Positions 10,850-23,700 of a stretch of DNA of 64,000 bases are shown here, in pieces. Position numbers and translations under genes: made by a program. The notes beneath the pieces were generated by a model that had not been told where the DNA came from, did no database searches, and worked only from the letters and a program-made list of their open reading frames with translations. The stretch is from Psococerastis gibbosa (Eukaryota > Arthropoda > Insecta > Psocodea > Psocidae), in contig OZ020489.1 in assembly GCA_963971405.1 (NCBI GenBank), positions 31,150,290-31,214,289 on the forward strand, given 5' to 3'. Every line of letters begins with the position of its first letter. Position 1 is the first letter of the stretch.

Positions 10850-12568
10850 AAGTGCGAATGTTGTTGACCAAATTCCAGTATCAGGAAGAAATCCGACTGA
10901 TAGGGTGCCGAGAGCAGCAACAAGATTGCAAAACTGGAAGGCAACCTCCCCATTGCAAATCACAAAGATGGTCAAAGGCTTTAAAAATTCCGAAAGTCCT
11001 GATGTGTATGGGCTGTCCCCTAAACTGCTTAAATTGGTGATTGACATACTAGCTGAGCCAATCAGCATTGCTTTAAACGCCTGCCTGCAAGCTGGAGTAT
11101 TCCCAGATGAGCTAAAAATGTCCAGAACTACTCCCGTTTTCAAAAAGGGTGATTCCAGCTCATTAGCAAATTACAGGCCAATTTCCATTATACCCACAAT
11201 AGCCAAAGTTTTCGAATCTGTCATGAATTGTCAACTTATAGAATACTTGGAAACAAACAGTTTGCTCAACCCAAACCAACATGGGTTCAGAAAAGGCAGA
11301 TCAACCACAAGTGCCCTCCTTTCACTGGCAAAGGAAATTCTGAATACTTTTGAAAATGGCCATTCCCTATCACTCACCCTATGTGATCTTAGCAAAGCTT
11401 TTGATTGTGTAAATCACGAGGTTCTCTTGGACAAGCTAAGGAATTATGGATTAGATGGGGTGGTGCATCAGACATTTACCTCATACCTAGCAGGCAGGCG
11501 TCAATGCGTGACAATACTTGGGGCAATTTCAAAATGGCTGCTTGTCAAATATGGTGTACCCCAAGGCTCAGTGCTGGGTCCTACACTGTTCTTAATCATG
11601 GTGAATGATTTAGGCCTCCAGACCCTGCTATTTGCTGATGACACAACCATACATTGCAGGGGCCCCTCTCCCATTGAAGCCCGATTGTTGGCAGAGGCCT
11701 TATTGGCCGAAGTCAAACAGTGGTTCGAAGACAACAAGCTATTGCTCAATGACGAAAAAACACAAAAAATGACTTGTTCCCTTCAAACAAGAACCCTAAA
11801 CACCGAGCGTGATAATGTAAAACTGTTAGGCTTCACTGTGGATTCCATGCTGACTTGGTCCGCACACTGTGAACTGCTGTGTAGCAAATTATCAAAAGTA
11901 GTATTTCTTCTAAGAAAGCTAAAAAAATTGGTTACCCAGCAGTATTTGGTTGTGGTGTATCATGCTCTTTTCCACAGCCATATAAACTACGGTATACTCA
12001 TCTGGGGCCACTCGCCAGGAGTGGCTGATGTCCTTTTACTTCAAAAAAAGGCTGTCAGAATAGTGGCGTCTGGTGGCCGGAGGGACCACTGCAAGCCTCT
12101 ATTTACGTCTATGGGTATACAAACAGTGTACAGCCAGTATATTCTCTCTTGCTTACTGTACGTAAAAGCTAATGTAGAGTGTTTCGCAGAGAGAAGTACT
12201 GTTCACTCCCATAACACAAGAAATGCTCACCGGTTGGATTTGCCCTGATGCAGGCTAACTAAGTCCCTTGCATCGTTCCCAAACTCGGCAATCAAGTACT
12301 ACAATGCGTTGCCCACCGATTTTTCAGAATTTAAGGTCGCTGTAATAAGAAAGATGAAGAAATGTCCACTGTATGGCTTGGACGAGTTTAGGGAAATAAA
12401 TTGGGATATAATATAATCACATACGGCCCCCTCCTTTCCATTTAACGTGTGCTGTTGCATAAAATTGGTTGTTGTTCTATATTCTTAACACTGGTAGATA
12501 GATTAGCTTTGGACGCCGTCAATCCCACCTTGGTGGGTCACTGACAAAGATTGATTGATTGATTGATA
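10850..12568 (+). mobile_element. 5'-truncated LINE (CR1/L2-like)
   Basis: RT blocks in order: PVFKKGD, NYRPISIIP, NQHGFRKGRST, DLSKAFDCVNHE, GVPQGSVLGP, LLFADDTT, LLGFTVD. The element is cut at its 5' end near 10850, so the endonuclease is absent. It ends with (TTGA)n at 12551-12567. Same 3' microsatellite as the element at 4082-5697, suggesting the same clade. Confidence 0.9.
10905..12416 (+). pseudogene. LINE reverse transcriptase with one in-frame stop
   Basis: The frame is open from 10905 and is broken by a single TGA at 12246-12248. It then continues in the same frame (SAIKYYNALPTDF onward) to TAA at 12414. The pattern fits one CpG-type nonsense change of an Arg codon in an otherwise little-decayed copy. 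Confidence 0.85.
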
Positions 12569-14573
12569 TGGCATGGAACGCTTCTGCCATAATAACCAAG
12601 ATATCAGGTTTTGTCCGTTGCCGACAGCCCTAGCCCTCCTGGTGGATTTCCAGTGTATATATATATAGTTCAGTGGTTAAAAAAGTCGTTGGTTGTCATT
12701 CATTCATTGTCGTGGCGCCAAGCGCCGGTAGTGGTACACGCGCACTAAACTTGGCGGGAAATTGTCTAATTCCACGAGGTAGAAACCTAGTGCCACGTTT
12801 TGTGTATGAAACGTCCATTTTTATGTTTATTGTTCCGTGTTTGCAAAAATTAGGAATAGTTATAGTAATAGTTAAATACGCGTTAATAAGACAAACAACT
12901 AATACAAAAGGTAAGTTGCCTCATAAACATGTAGTTCTTCCTTTCTGTATTGTTCTGCATGGTAAATAAGCGTTAAACCTTCAACCTATCAACATTTACA
13001 AAGCGCTCCGCTTGTAATAGGCAATGATAATCCCTACTTTTGATTAAAACCCCACTGTAATAAAGGGCGCGAGCGGAGCCCAGCTATCAGTATCATTTCC
13101 GCAATCAGTGGATCAATTCAGTCAAAATGTCTAAATGAACCCAACGTGATGTGGTTACTACAAATAATGCAGTTGTTTTATAATAATTGTTAGCCCTAAT
13201 AATTATTGCCGACGGGTTTAGGCAACCTAACGAATATGTTTAGGAAGAAGTAAGCACAATCATTCCATGCATTTCATTGATTGTCCCAATTCTTCATTGC
13301 TTCCTACTAAATGCTTTTTGAACCGGTTGTACTAAGCATGTTGACTATATTCCCTTACTCTGCAGCCTATGTGCCGGAAATTAAACTACTTTTGGCTTCA
13401 TGGGGCGGATCAGTTAATAGTATTTTCGATAAATGATAATTGTAAATAGTTAATCTATCCTACCAAGCTAAGCCCCCTATGCAGTATGCTTACTCCAGGT
13501 ACCTAACTATCAAATATTTGTCCTTATCGCGTAGCCATGTCAAGACCTCAAACGTTGCAGTTTGGTTGCCCCTCTGGGCAAACGTCGTCCGACTTCCAGG
13601 AAAGGGCTAATGCTTGTGTATCAAATGCATATATCTAAGGACAGACAAATAGGTCGGTAAGCTACACACGCTCGATATATTGACATGAATACTCGAACAA
13701 GACCTAATAGGTCTTATTCTTCTTAATTCTCATTATCACAATGAAATGTAAATTAGACCCGTCAACTTGTTAGAACATGTAATTCTACAAACTAGTAGGT
13801 ACATACAATGCCATAGGGTAGTATAAATTTTCATATTCACATTGCCAATTTAGTTAAAGCGCCCACCAAATTATTTGAATTCTTAACAACTTTAATTGAA
13901 CCTCCGAAAAGGAAAAGATTTATGTTATTGGGAATGTAACTGAATTGTTTCCTAGATTAGATAGATTTCCATATGAGCCATGCGTATTGCACAGTAAATG
14001 TTACCATTTGTCGATTAAGTATGGCATAAATATTTTGATGGGAGTTTCAATTGACCATTGAAGAGTAGAAAGGTTAAAGATGATCAGTGAAGGAGGAAGT
14101 GATGGATCAGTCTTGCAGGTTGGGGTCCATCGCCTTCATTTCAAATGCTGTGAGAAGGCACATGGGACATGTTTGATGCATTTAGCTGCGCATTTTCAGG
14201 AAATAAATAAGCTAACTTTGCAAAAATGTCTTAGAGTGAAAAAGTGAAATAATAAGTTGCAACCATACGATGACCGTCAGAGGTTGTTTTATGGCTCTCT
14301 GTGCATATTACATTGTCCACTTTGATAATTTAATATCAATTAAATTCTGCACAATGTTAATTAATAAGAATTCCTCCCATAATTTCTGATAAAAGCGGCT
14401 GCATGTCCCAAAACCAACGTTAATCTGAAACATCGCCTAGTTTTATCTTAATCATGCACTTGCGTAGGTCTATAAGTTTACATGTTTTGTGGTTGTTCCA
14501 GCTGCCTTGTCTAATTCTATAAAAGTATCAAAATGCACCATGCATATAATTCCCATGTAGCTGAGTGTTATGT
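12569..14573. other. Intergenic stretch before the peptidase 3' end
   Basis: A short TA repeat lies at 12656-12666. The part next to 14574 must contain the peptidase 3' UTR. No other gene recognised. Confidence 0.4.
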
Positions 14574-14750
14574 TCACCAGACGATGCACTTGTTAGAAGG
14601 GTTCATAGGACTGTCCTCGGGACAGTTGTAGGCCGATGCGAACTCTCTCGAGTTAGACAGGGGGCCAAGGACTCGGATTGGACCCGGTGGATGTACGGAT
14701 GATCTTATTTTTGACAGAGCGTCTTCTGGTCGCATCGAGCCGCACCAGAT
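14574..14750 (-). CDS. M13 peptidase, last exon with C-terminal CxVW
   Basis: After AG at 14752-14751 it reads [29 protein letters not shown] and ends C-I-V-W-stop, the universal M13 C-terminus. The stop TGA is at 14576-14574. Confidence 0.95.
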   Translation of the reverse strand: MWCGSMRPEDALSKIRSSVHPPGPIRVLGPLSNSREFASAYNCPEDSPMNPSNKCIVW

Positions 14751-17700
14751 CTAAAACAATTTTATTACATTAATCGACTTGGCGATTGAAGCGATAGCAC
14801 AGTGTGCAGCACCCCCAACAATAACTATAAAAAAAACTAGTGACTGGCTTGTCAAAGTATAACCATAATATATTAAAAGGAGCAGAAGCCTTTTGTGTTT
14901 TGCTCAATATAGAGCACATTTATTGAGTTTCGTTCTCATGTCGTTTGCACTATTTTGAAAAGGTGATGCAAGAAGATGCCATTCATATTCTTGATTTGGT
15001 AGTTTGACAACCCAGTTACGGTTGAATCCACGTCGATCTGTCTAATGGCATATATCTTTTTGCCGCTATTGGGTATAGTTAGCTACTCTTTTCTTTTACC
15101 TTTGGTCTCTACACACCATCTGATGTGGAAAGGAGGCTGCGACTGATGAAGGATGTTCAGATGTACATATTAAAAAAAGTAATAATCATTATAATAATCA
15201 TTGCTTCTCACTCGATTATTAGCGAAAGCTTGCACAAGGAACCCCAAGCGAGTAATCGATTCACATTGAATGATTCCTACCGGCTGACTTGTTCATGTTT
15301 AGCTACAGGCTTGATTTCTGTTATAATATAACGTATGGTAAATGTTAAGATAAGTTACCTGTGCGAAGTTAAGAAAGAAGAGTTGGTCATTTGTTAAGTT
15401 CAAACCCGGCAATAGAGGCTCCTCTCCATGGTGCGCCACCCACTTCTTGTAAGCCTGAAAAAGTTCTCAATATTAATTAATTATTTATATTCATTCTCGT
15501 TCCATATTTTGGCAAGTTATTAATTACATTCTTCCATTAATTGACAATTTCAGAAATATACTTTTTTCTCGTAGCGCGCTATTTATTAGTCGACTCTCGT
15601 TAATTCTAACATACGATAATTCGAACTTCTCTATAATTCAAAGTTATCACGAGTTCCCTAAAAATCTCTTTATATTTCAGACTAAATCAATATATTTTTA
15701 AGTAGGTACTTGGTAATTCGAACGAAAAAATCATTAATAAGTTATTATATTGAAAAAACATTACTACGTAACAAAACGTCGTGTTAATACGAACTCATCG
15801 GCGTCAAACACTCGACAGCTTCAAGTTACAGAGATTTACAGAATGATGGCTGTCTGAGGTTCACTAACCGATGGCGGAATTTTATCTGCGACAGCTACGA
15901 GTGAAAAATGCAACGATGAAGATAAGGACGATACATCAAAACGTTTGGCAGTCAAGGAAGCCTCATTCGATGCCTTACAAAGCGTCTGTCTACAAAACGG
16001 AAGTGATAAAAAGCATTTCATGCACTTCATTTCTTAAAAAAGTTATTGAGCTCTCTGAGCAGCAGCAATGTGCTTCGTAGCAAACCAGTATAACAGAGTT
16101 ATTTCAAACACTCGATAATTCGTAATATTTGAAGAGTCCCCCGAGTTCCAAATTAATATAGTCGGCTGTACTGTTTATCAAATTTGACATTAATAATATA
16201 AATGTTTACTTTCACATTCACAATGAATGCAGTATATCTGTCTTTGTGTCTTATTGCAACTACTTCGACTTCGATGGCCAGGTGGTAACGTGCTTGCACT
16301 TGTGCGAGTCTTTACACGCCATGCAATCGGAGACGTGTCGTACTCATCACGGGTAAGAACCTACAGAGGCGACTGAAAAGGTCAATCGGATACATTCATT
16401 AAATTGTTTGTATGCGATTAATCTTTAATTAATAAAAATAAAAAAAACTTCTTGACATTTTTGACAGCTAGTAACATAGGGCGATGTATTTGCATTAGAA
16501 ACCCTTCCATATAGTGAAAATCTTTAAGCATTATTGGACTCACCCTGAAGCTTTGCTTCAAACCGCCGTTGTCAGCAATATTCTCTCCTTGTGTCATTTT
16601 GCCATTAACGGGTAAATGAACTTGGTCCAGCTTATATCTAGAATACTGGTCAATAATACACTGCGTTCGCTCTCGAAATGCCTTAATTGTTGCATTGTTC
16701 CACCACTGCATCATATTGCCGTCCTTATCGAATTGGCGACCTGCAAATTAGTGTCTCTCAGAAGGTATACCAGATAAAAGAACCGGTACATGTACAAATC
16801 TCGAAAGCGAAAATTTCGACCATTACAAAGCATTCCTTAAGTAAGTACCGGTATAAATAGGAAAGCAAAAAGAAACAGCTGAATGAATAAGATCTCACCG
16901 AGGGATTAACTGGTGATTGGAGGACTGTCACCAGACGAATCTTCGCTCGAATCGAACCGAATGTTATGAAACTGATAGAAATCAGGGGTATTGGACCGCG
17001 CCAGACCAGACCGTTTGGTCTCAGTTACCTAGTTATATATTTTTTTTTAATTTACTATTAAGTTAATTGAAAACATGGGATTGATAAGTAATGAAGTGTT
17101 TTAAAGCATTGCAAACTATTTATTTTATTTACCTTTATCGTCAAATCCGTGAGTTATCTCATGGCCAATGACAACCCCTATTCCGCCATAATTCAGCGAC
17201 TTTGGGAAATGTTTGCTGTAGAATAACGGCTGGAGAATTCCTGCAGGAAACACTGAAAAGAAAGTAAAGTTGCTAGAATGTGGCAAGATAGTCGAGACGC
17301 ACGGAATGTTAGTTCTAATGACACGTTGAGCTCAGTGGCACTCACACGGATGTTAGGAATACCTTTATCAACCATTTTAGCTGAATTGTTATTTACTTTT
17401 ACGTTTTCAAACCTCCCTACTGCGTTAACTTGGGCAAATGTCGAATCTTCGGGCTGAGTTTCTAGAATGTGGCAAGATAGTCTAAATGCAAGGAATGTTA
17501 GTTCTGATGACACGTTGAGCTCAGTTGCACTCACTCGGATGTTAGGAATACCTTTATCAACAATTTCAGCTGAATCGTTATTCACTTTTGCATATTTTTC
17601 AAACCTCCCTACTGCATTAACTTGGGCACATGTCGAATCTTCGGACTGACCATCGGAATGAATCAGAAGGACAATTGAAGGAAGTTTAAATCTGGCAGCA

Positions 17701-20700
17701 AAAAAATTGGCGTTCGTATTTAATTTTCTTAAGCAGGAGCATTTAGCGTCATTAATATCAAGAATAATCTTACAGTTTCATCTTATTAACTTCTATTGGT
17801 TGCATCATTTTTGAAAGCATATGATTGGCGCTGCTACCGTGAAACTTATTGTCCCCTTCAACGACTAAACTTAAATCAATTAAAAAAATACCTATATCGT
17901 TTTTGTTGGGGTTGTAGAAGGCATTAACGACCGCTGGCTCGGTGCTCCATTTGTCTTTGTCGACTGGGCGACGAAGTTTCTGTAAATTTTGATGAGCCTC
18001 AAACCGCATAATGTTGAGAATATTTTTTAGAAATTCATTCTCGGTAAGGTTGAGCTGAAAGTAAAGAAGCAAGTGTGAGGTTTAAAATTTATTAACAGTC
18101 ATATTAAGTCAGCCCTGGCCGAATAGTTACATTTTAAATAAATTGTTCTTTCTTTCTATACTTTCCTATTTATTGCCTACTTCACTCACATTTGCATACT
18201 CTTTGCTGAGTTCATCCGGGTTTGTTAGAAGCTCTGGGTAACCAATCCTTTCGTTCATAGCGTCGGCCTTTTCTTTAGCTACTGCCCGTGTCTCGTCATC
18301 CATCCAGCCGTTTTCGGCAAGAAGCTCGTTAAACGCTGCCCTGATTGTGTGAATCATTTCGAGCGCGCTTTCCTGAAAACAGTGACGATTTTATGTTTTA
18401 TATGTGATATTTTACAAAGTTAACTCTCATTATAATGTGTTCAAAATATTACAAAGGATTTTATTATATATGTGATTTTATTATTTTATACAGTGCTTTT
18501 ATTAAGAATTCCGAGGGAATTTTTCATATCAAATCAAAAATATTTATTCTTCAGTAACAAGATATCAATAAATAGTGATAATACCACATTATCCTTCTCG
18601 AAATGATAACATCTATGTCCTTGAAAAAGCCGGCTACAAACTACATTAATGTTGGGACTTGGGCTATTATGTTTTATTTTATGCAGTCAGACAAATGAAA
18701 CAATTTGAAAACACCTAATTGACTGTTAACAGTATAATTATTATCCCTTTACCTTGCTGTCGTGGTTAAAATTATCCCGTATAAATAATGCTCCAACGGC
18801 CATGCCTAACTTCTTATTGGTCCATTCAACGCATTGGCTCCATCGATGTCTTTCACTGAGAATCCCCAGCAGGATTTTGCGAAACTCTGTTGTCTTGATT
18901 TGATATTCGTCGATCATGTGTGGCATTATGTTCATTATGAGTCTCCATAATACATAGTTATGGATTATCCTGCAAATTACCGTGTATTTATGTAATTATT
19001 CAATAAACTTTATCATGACGAGCTATAGTTACGGAAGAACTATTCATTATGAGACAGTACTATCAGCTGTCGATTTTTGAAATCAGCGGGCCTACTATGG
19101 CGATTATTTTTAGTCTTAACCTGGGATTAAATATGTATATAAGATAATGTTACAATGGAAAGTCCGAAACAAAGGGTTAATTTTAAATTATTTTAGAACT
19201 GGAAAATTGTCGCCATAATACGTTAGAGTGCTTTCTTTAACCGAGGAGCAAACTTTCAAAACGTCACAAATCCATGAAAATTAAAAATTGATTTTATCAT
19301 CGATTTTCCATCATGAAGATGAGTTGAATCTGGATTGCTAATAAAAACAAAAACAAAAAAAATTTAACCCAGTCTTCTGAAGGGTTAAAATCTTATATTC
19401 CCGTTATAATAAAGCCGAAATAATTATGTTTTTCGTGTTTCCTGAACATTTTACGAAAATGGATTTGAAAGTTTGCTCCTCAACTATGCTAACACTGTGT
19501 AAACACAGTGATGGGTCGATTACCTGAACGAAGGACAAACATCTCTCATTAGAAAATGCCATGCTTATCTAACCGGTACCCTAACGGACTCATTAATGGT
19601 CGATATTTAAACGCTCCCTATGCATTGTAACTCACATACAGTATTACCTTCGATCTGTTTGCCGTAAGATTTTGCCCATCTCACGAATGTAAGGCAACGC
19701 GTAACTAACGACCGGCTCGTCATCCTGTAGGTTCGTATGGAGAAATTCTGACAGGTATTCCTTCCAGTTGAATTGTGGCACTTCTCTTTGAAGCTTCTGC
19801 AACGATAGCTTGTAGTATATTGATCCGGTATCGTGCCGATCTTGTTCCGGCAATGAAGCCTGAAAATGTAATATTTTTAAAAAGAACTGTACCAAATTGT
19901 GTCATTACTGAGGATGTACCGTATGTCCTTGTAGATAATATTCTTTGCCTTTTTTGGATTTCTACCGCTTCGTCTCTCTAATTTTTGAAGGATGGAGTTC
20001 ACTTCAGATCCATTTGTTGGAAGTTTGTCCTTTGTCCCATAACAACCTCCACCCCCATAAATTAATAAAATATTCATTGCTGCTATTGTGTGTCTAAAAC
20101 TTACATTGGCCAGTTGTTGCTCGAAGTGGACAATATGGGTCATTTCTTCTGCGGCTGTAGAGGCGTTGGCGCCTAGGAGAATGGCCACCTGGGTCATATA
20201 CCTGTGGTAAGCTTTCAGCTCTTCCCCGCTGCTCGCTTTCAAGTAATAATCTCGACTGGGCAGCGCCAATTGCATTTGATCCAACTACAAATAATCGCAA
20301 TTTTAGTCTTAAGTGTCGTCCGAGTTCCTACGGGTGTTACATCGCCTACGGGTGTTACATCGCCTACGGGTATTACATCAGAAGGGCCGAAGTTCTTCAG
20401 TTTAGTGTTTACTCCTTCTTAAGTGGCATTGTCAAGACCATACTACACTAGAAGTACAACTGCTTTTGGAAGCAAACAAACGTATCTACTTGTCGCTTCT
20501 CCTAAAGCATCTCCCACAACTGAACCCAATGGCCCCCTTTTGAAATAACCGGTCCGAGTTTACTCGAACTTGCTTTTAAATTTATAAATTAGTAGATAGA
20601 CATAATGGGTAATTTCATAGTAAAAAATTGACCTATGGTTTTAAATTTGGGCACCACCTGGGGGGGAGGGGGTCCACCTCAATATATTAAAAACCCCTTA

Positions 20701-23700
20701 AAACTCGATTGCATATTCTGAACGAACAGACCAATACATTGTAACAGTAGTAACAATGACAGGGCAGGCCAATGTATTGGAGCGTGAAATTTCCATAATT
20801 TCATCGAAAAATAATTTTTTGCACAGAACCAAATATTTTTTTGGGAAAACAACCGGTTTGGTTTTGATACTCTATTGAACACCTAAAACTTACCTGAAAG
20901 TAGAAATAGAAGATAAAAGGTTCCGCAGAAAAATTATTTTTTAGTCATTTTTCATGAAAATTGAGTATTTTTATTTTTTACCCCCAGAAACAAACTATCA
21001 AGGGGCAAGTGACCCCCGCATTTTATCAACATTAATAACGACTACAATATGTGTAAATTTAAAAGAAATCGTTGGAGCCGTTTTTGAGAAATAACTTTTT
21101 TAGACGTTTTTTTGGATTTTTTGAGAATGGTGGGGGCCCCTCGGCCGCACTTGTGTCGGGGCCCTTTCTCGGGCAGAAAAGTCATATACCCTTACATTAA
21201 TATTCCACTGTTATTTATAAAATAGAGACTCAGGATGCAGAATAGAATAGAGGAAGGCAAGTACATTAATGCCACGGCACGTTCCAATTTCCCGCCAAAT
21301 ATTTCGACAAGTTTATTTATTTGCTAGTTTGTTTTATTTTTTTTTTAATGTATTGCGATTTTGTATTTTGCTTTTTGTCGGAGTCCTGAGGCCTTGGCCC
21401 TCCTAGCCCCCTCCAAACCCGGCACTGGTCTGAAGCCAGTTGCACACATGGGTTGAGCACCGGAATGTTCGCCCAATATATATGCGAGTATGCTGTGGAA
21501 GGGATTTCTATTATTTGCATGTTTATTCGTGGATTTTGCCCAAATGTTGACTTAATCTCTCCAGAAGTAGTATTTCATCCGAGCCAAAATACTTAAATAA
21601 ACACCACTTTTGCTGGAAAGTGAAGTTGGATAAGCTGTTTGTATTGTAAGCCGAGTGGCTCGGTACTTGCAAAATACACAGTGTCGGCCGCATGTGTGTA
21701 ATAGGCTTGGGGCCAGCTTAAGACTCGATGATTGGATGCAAGTCCTCTTCTTACTTTGTGCGCACCTGCAGGATGTGTACACTCGAGTTCTTGTCGTCGG
21801 GGCCGACCCAGGGCTCCACCAGGACTCCCTCATTGAGCGCCTCCTTCATTTTCCCCAGCAAAGTCTCCACCGAGAATGGAGGTGGCCTCCAGTTGGGCAC
21901 TATCACAGGCCAGCCGCCGAGATCTGATAGAATTTTTCTGAGTGGTGCGTCTCCGATTCTTCGAATATTGCCTGAAAACCAAAATTGTTATGGATTAGTG
22001 TCCAAAAATTCTAATGGTCTTATTTACGCCTAATTACTAGCCTTGTGTTTTTTTCTTTCTATTTTCACATTAGGCTTCGTTACTAATGTTACTGTTAATG
22101 TAACGTTACTACAATAACTTATAAAGCAATTCATAGGTGTCAAGTTTCTCAAAATTGTCCTTTTGTTTGCAGTACTCACCAAGTTTTACCCCCAGAGGAC
22201 TCGTATCTGTACTTGGTTAAGTCATGCTTTCGCCTGTTTCACTCCGTTAATGGTAAGCTTGTCACAACTTGTCCATTATCGCTTGTATACGGTGTAAGTT
22301 GACATTAAGAACGTATACCAGTTTAAATGCATACGGAATAATGTTCGAAGTCCATGGGGTCGTTGGCATTGGACAAGGGTCCTATGGGCCACTAAAAGCA
22401 GGCCTGGGTCCATAAAAAGTTCTTAAATAAATAACTACCCCCCCCCCCTCCCCGAGCTGCTACTTGCAGATTCATTCGCCAGCACTGCAAATTCGGGTGC
22501 ATACTGCGTAAATCCTCATATGAGGTACAGTAAATGTCCCCTCCCGCGGTTTAGTCCGAAAATGGGGTAACAAGGGGAGGGGGGGTTGAGGCACAAGCCT
22601 AGTGGAATACACTTGGGAAAGCTCGATGTTGCCGGTGGCCACACCTGTGAATGATTTAATATTTCCTCTCGTGATCTTGGTATTTTTTTAAGAACAAAAG
22701 GAACCATTAAAAGTTGCATTAAATTGGTTGACAGAGAGGAGCTTCACCTCAGGCGGATCAAGTACCCATTGTTTCACTCTCCATTTTCCTGGGAAGAATG
22801 GCTTGAGAGTCGCCAATTCTTTTCAAATTATCATCCTTTATGTGAAATGGGGAGAGCTCATTGTTCCCTTTACAGTGTTGTCACTCCTTATTCTAGAGGG
22901 GGTTTTTTTTTAAAAAAAAAAAAGCTTCCTCATGTTGAAAATTGTGGAGAAAAAAGTTTAGTACGTTTATGGCCTTGAATATAAAGAGATTAGAATGGTC
23001 TATTTAAAATCTCCATTAACCTCTCAAGGGCTGCTGCCCTTAATCCAAAATACGTTGTCAACCAAACAATAAACGTTCAACTTAAATAATCGTATTCTAA
23101 AGGTGTTTATAAAAGACATACAGACCTATAGACATAAATCGTATTCTAAAACTGTTTTGTCCCTAGCAATTTGTTTAGTAACTCTAAATAAATAAAATAA
23201 ATAAATAAGGTCTTTTTATTGTTTCTATTACAAAGCCAACCTAGCGGAGTTAGGGCTATAAAGCCCTCTCTTACACTCAGCTAGGAAGCCTGCTTAGCAT
23301 GGCCAGAAAATGTAGCCAGTGTGGGACTCGAACCAACAGCCTTTCGGGTGAAAGTCAGAGTCCGTACCACTACGCTACATGTCTTCACAACTCTATTGTA
23401 TAATCATATTAAAATGAACATCCCTGATGCATCATGGCGAAAAATAATGAATTTCCATCCCCCTAGTAGTATTTTAATGTCCCGAAGGCCTTTTTACGGC
23501 CATATAGTATATATATATATTATAGTGGCCCATAATTCCCTTGTCCAATGCCAACGACCCCATGGATTTCGGGCATTATTTCCGTATGTATTTTTGGCCA
23601 TTGGCAAACTGGTCCTCGATGTCAACCCACACCTTCTACAAGCGATAATGGACAAGCTGAGACAAGCTTAACATTGACGCGAAAGCATGACTTAACCAAG

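Noticed and set aside
19877..20104. Extension of the [11 protein letters not shown] frame beyond 20105
   Set aside because: A consensus donor GTAAGT ends the exon. The extension has no M13 match and FEQQLAN joins directly to [10 protein letters not shown].
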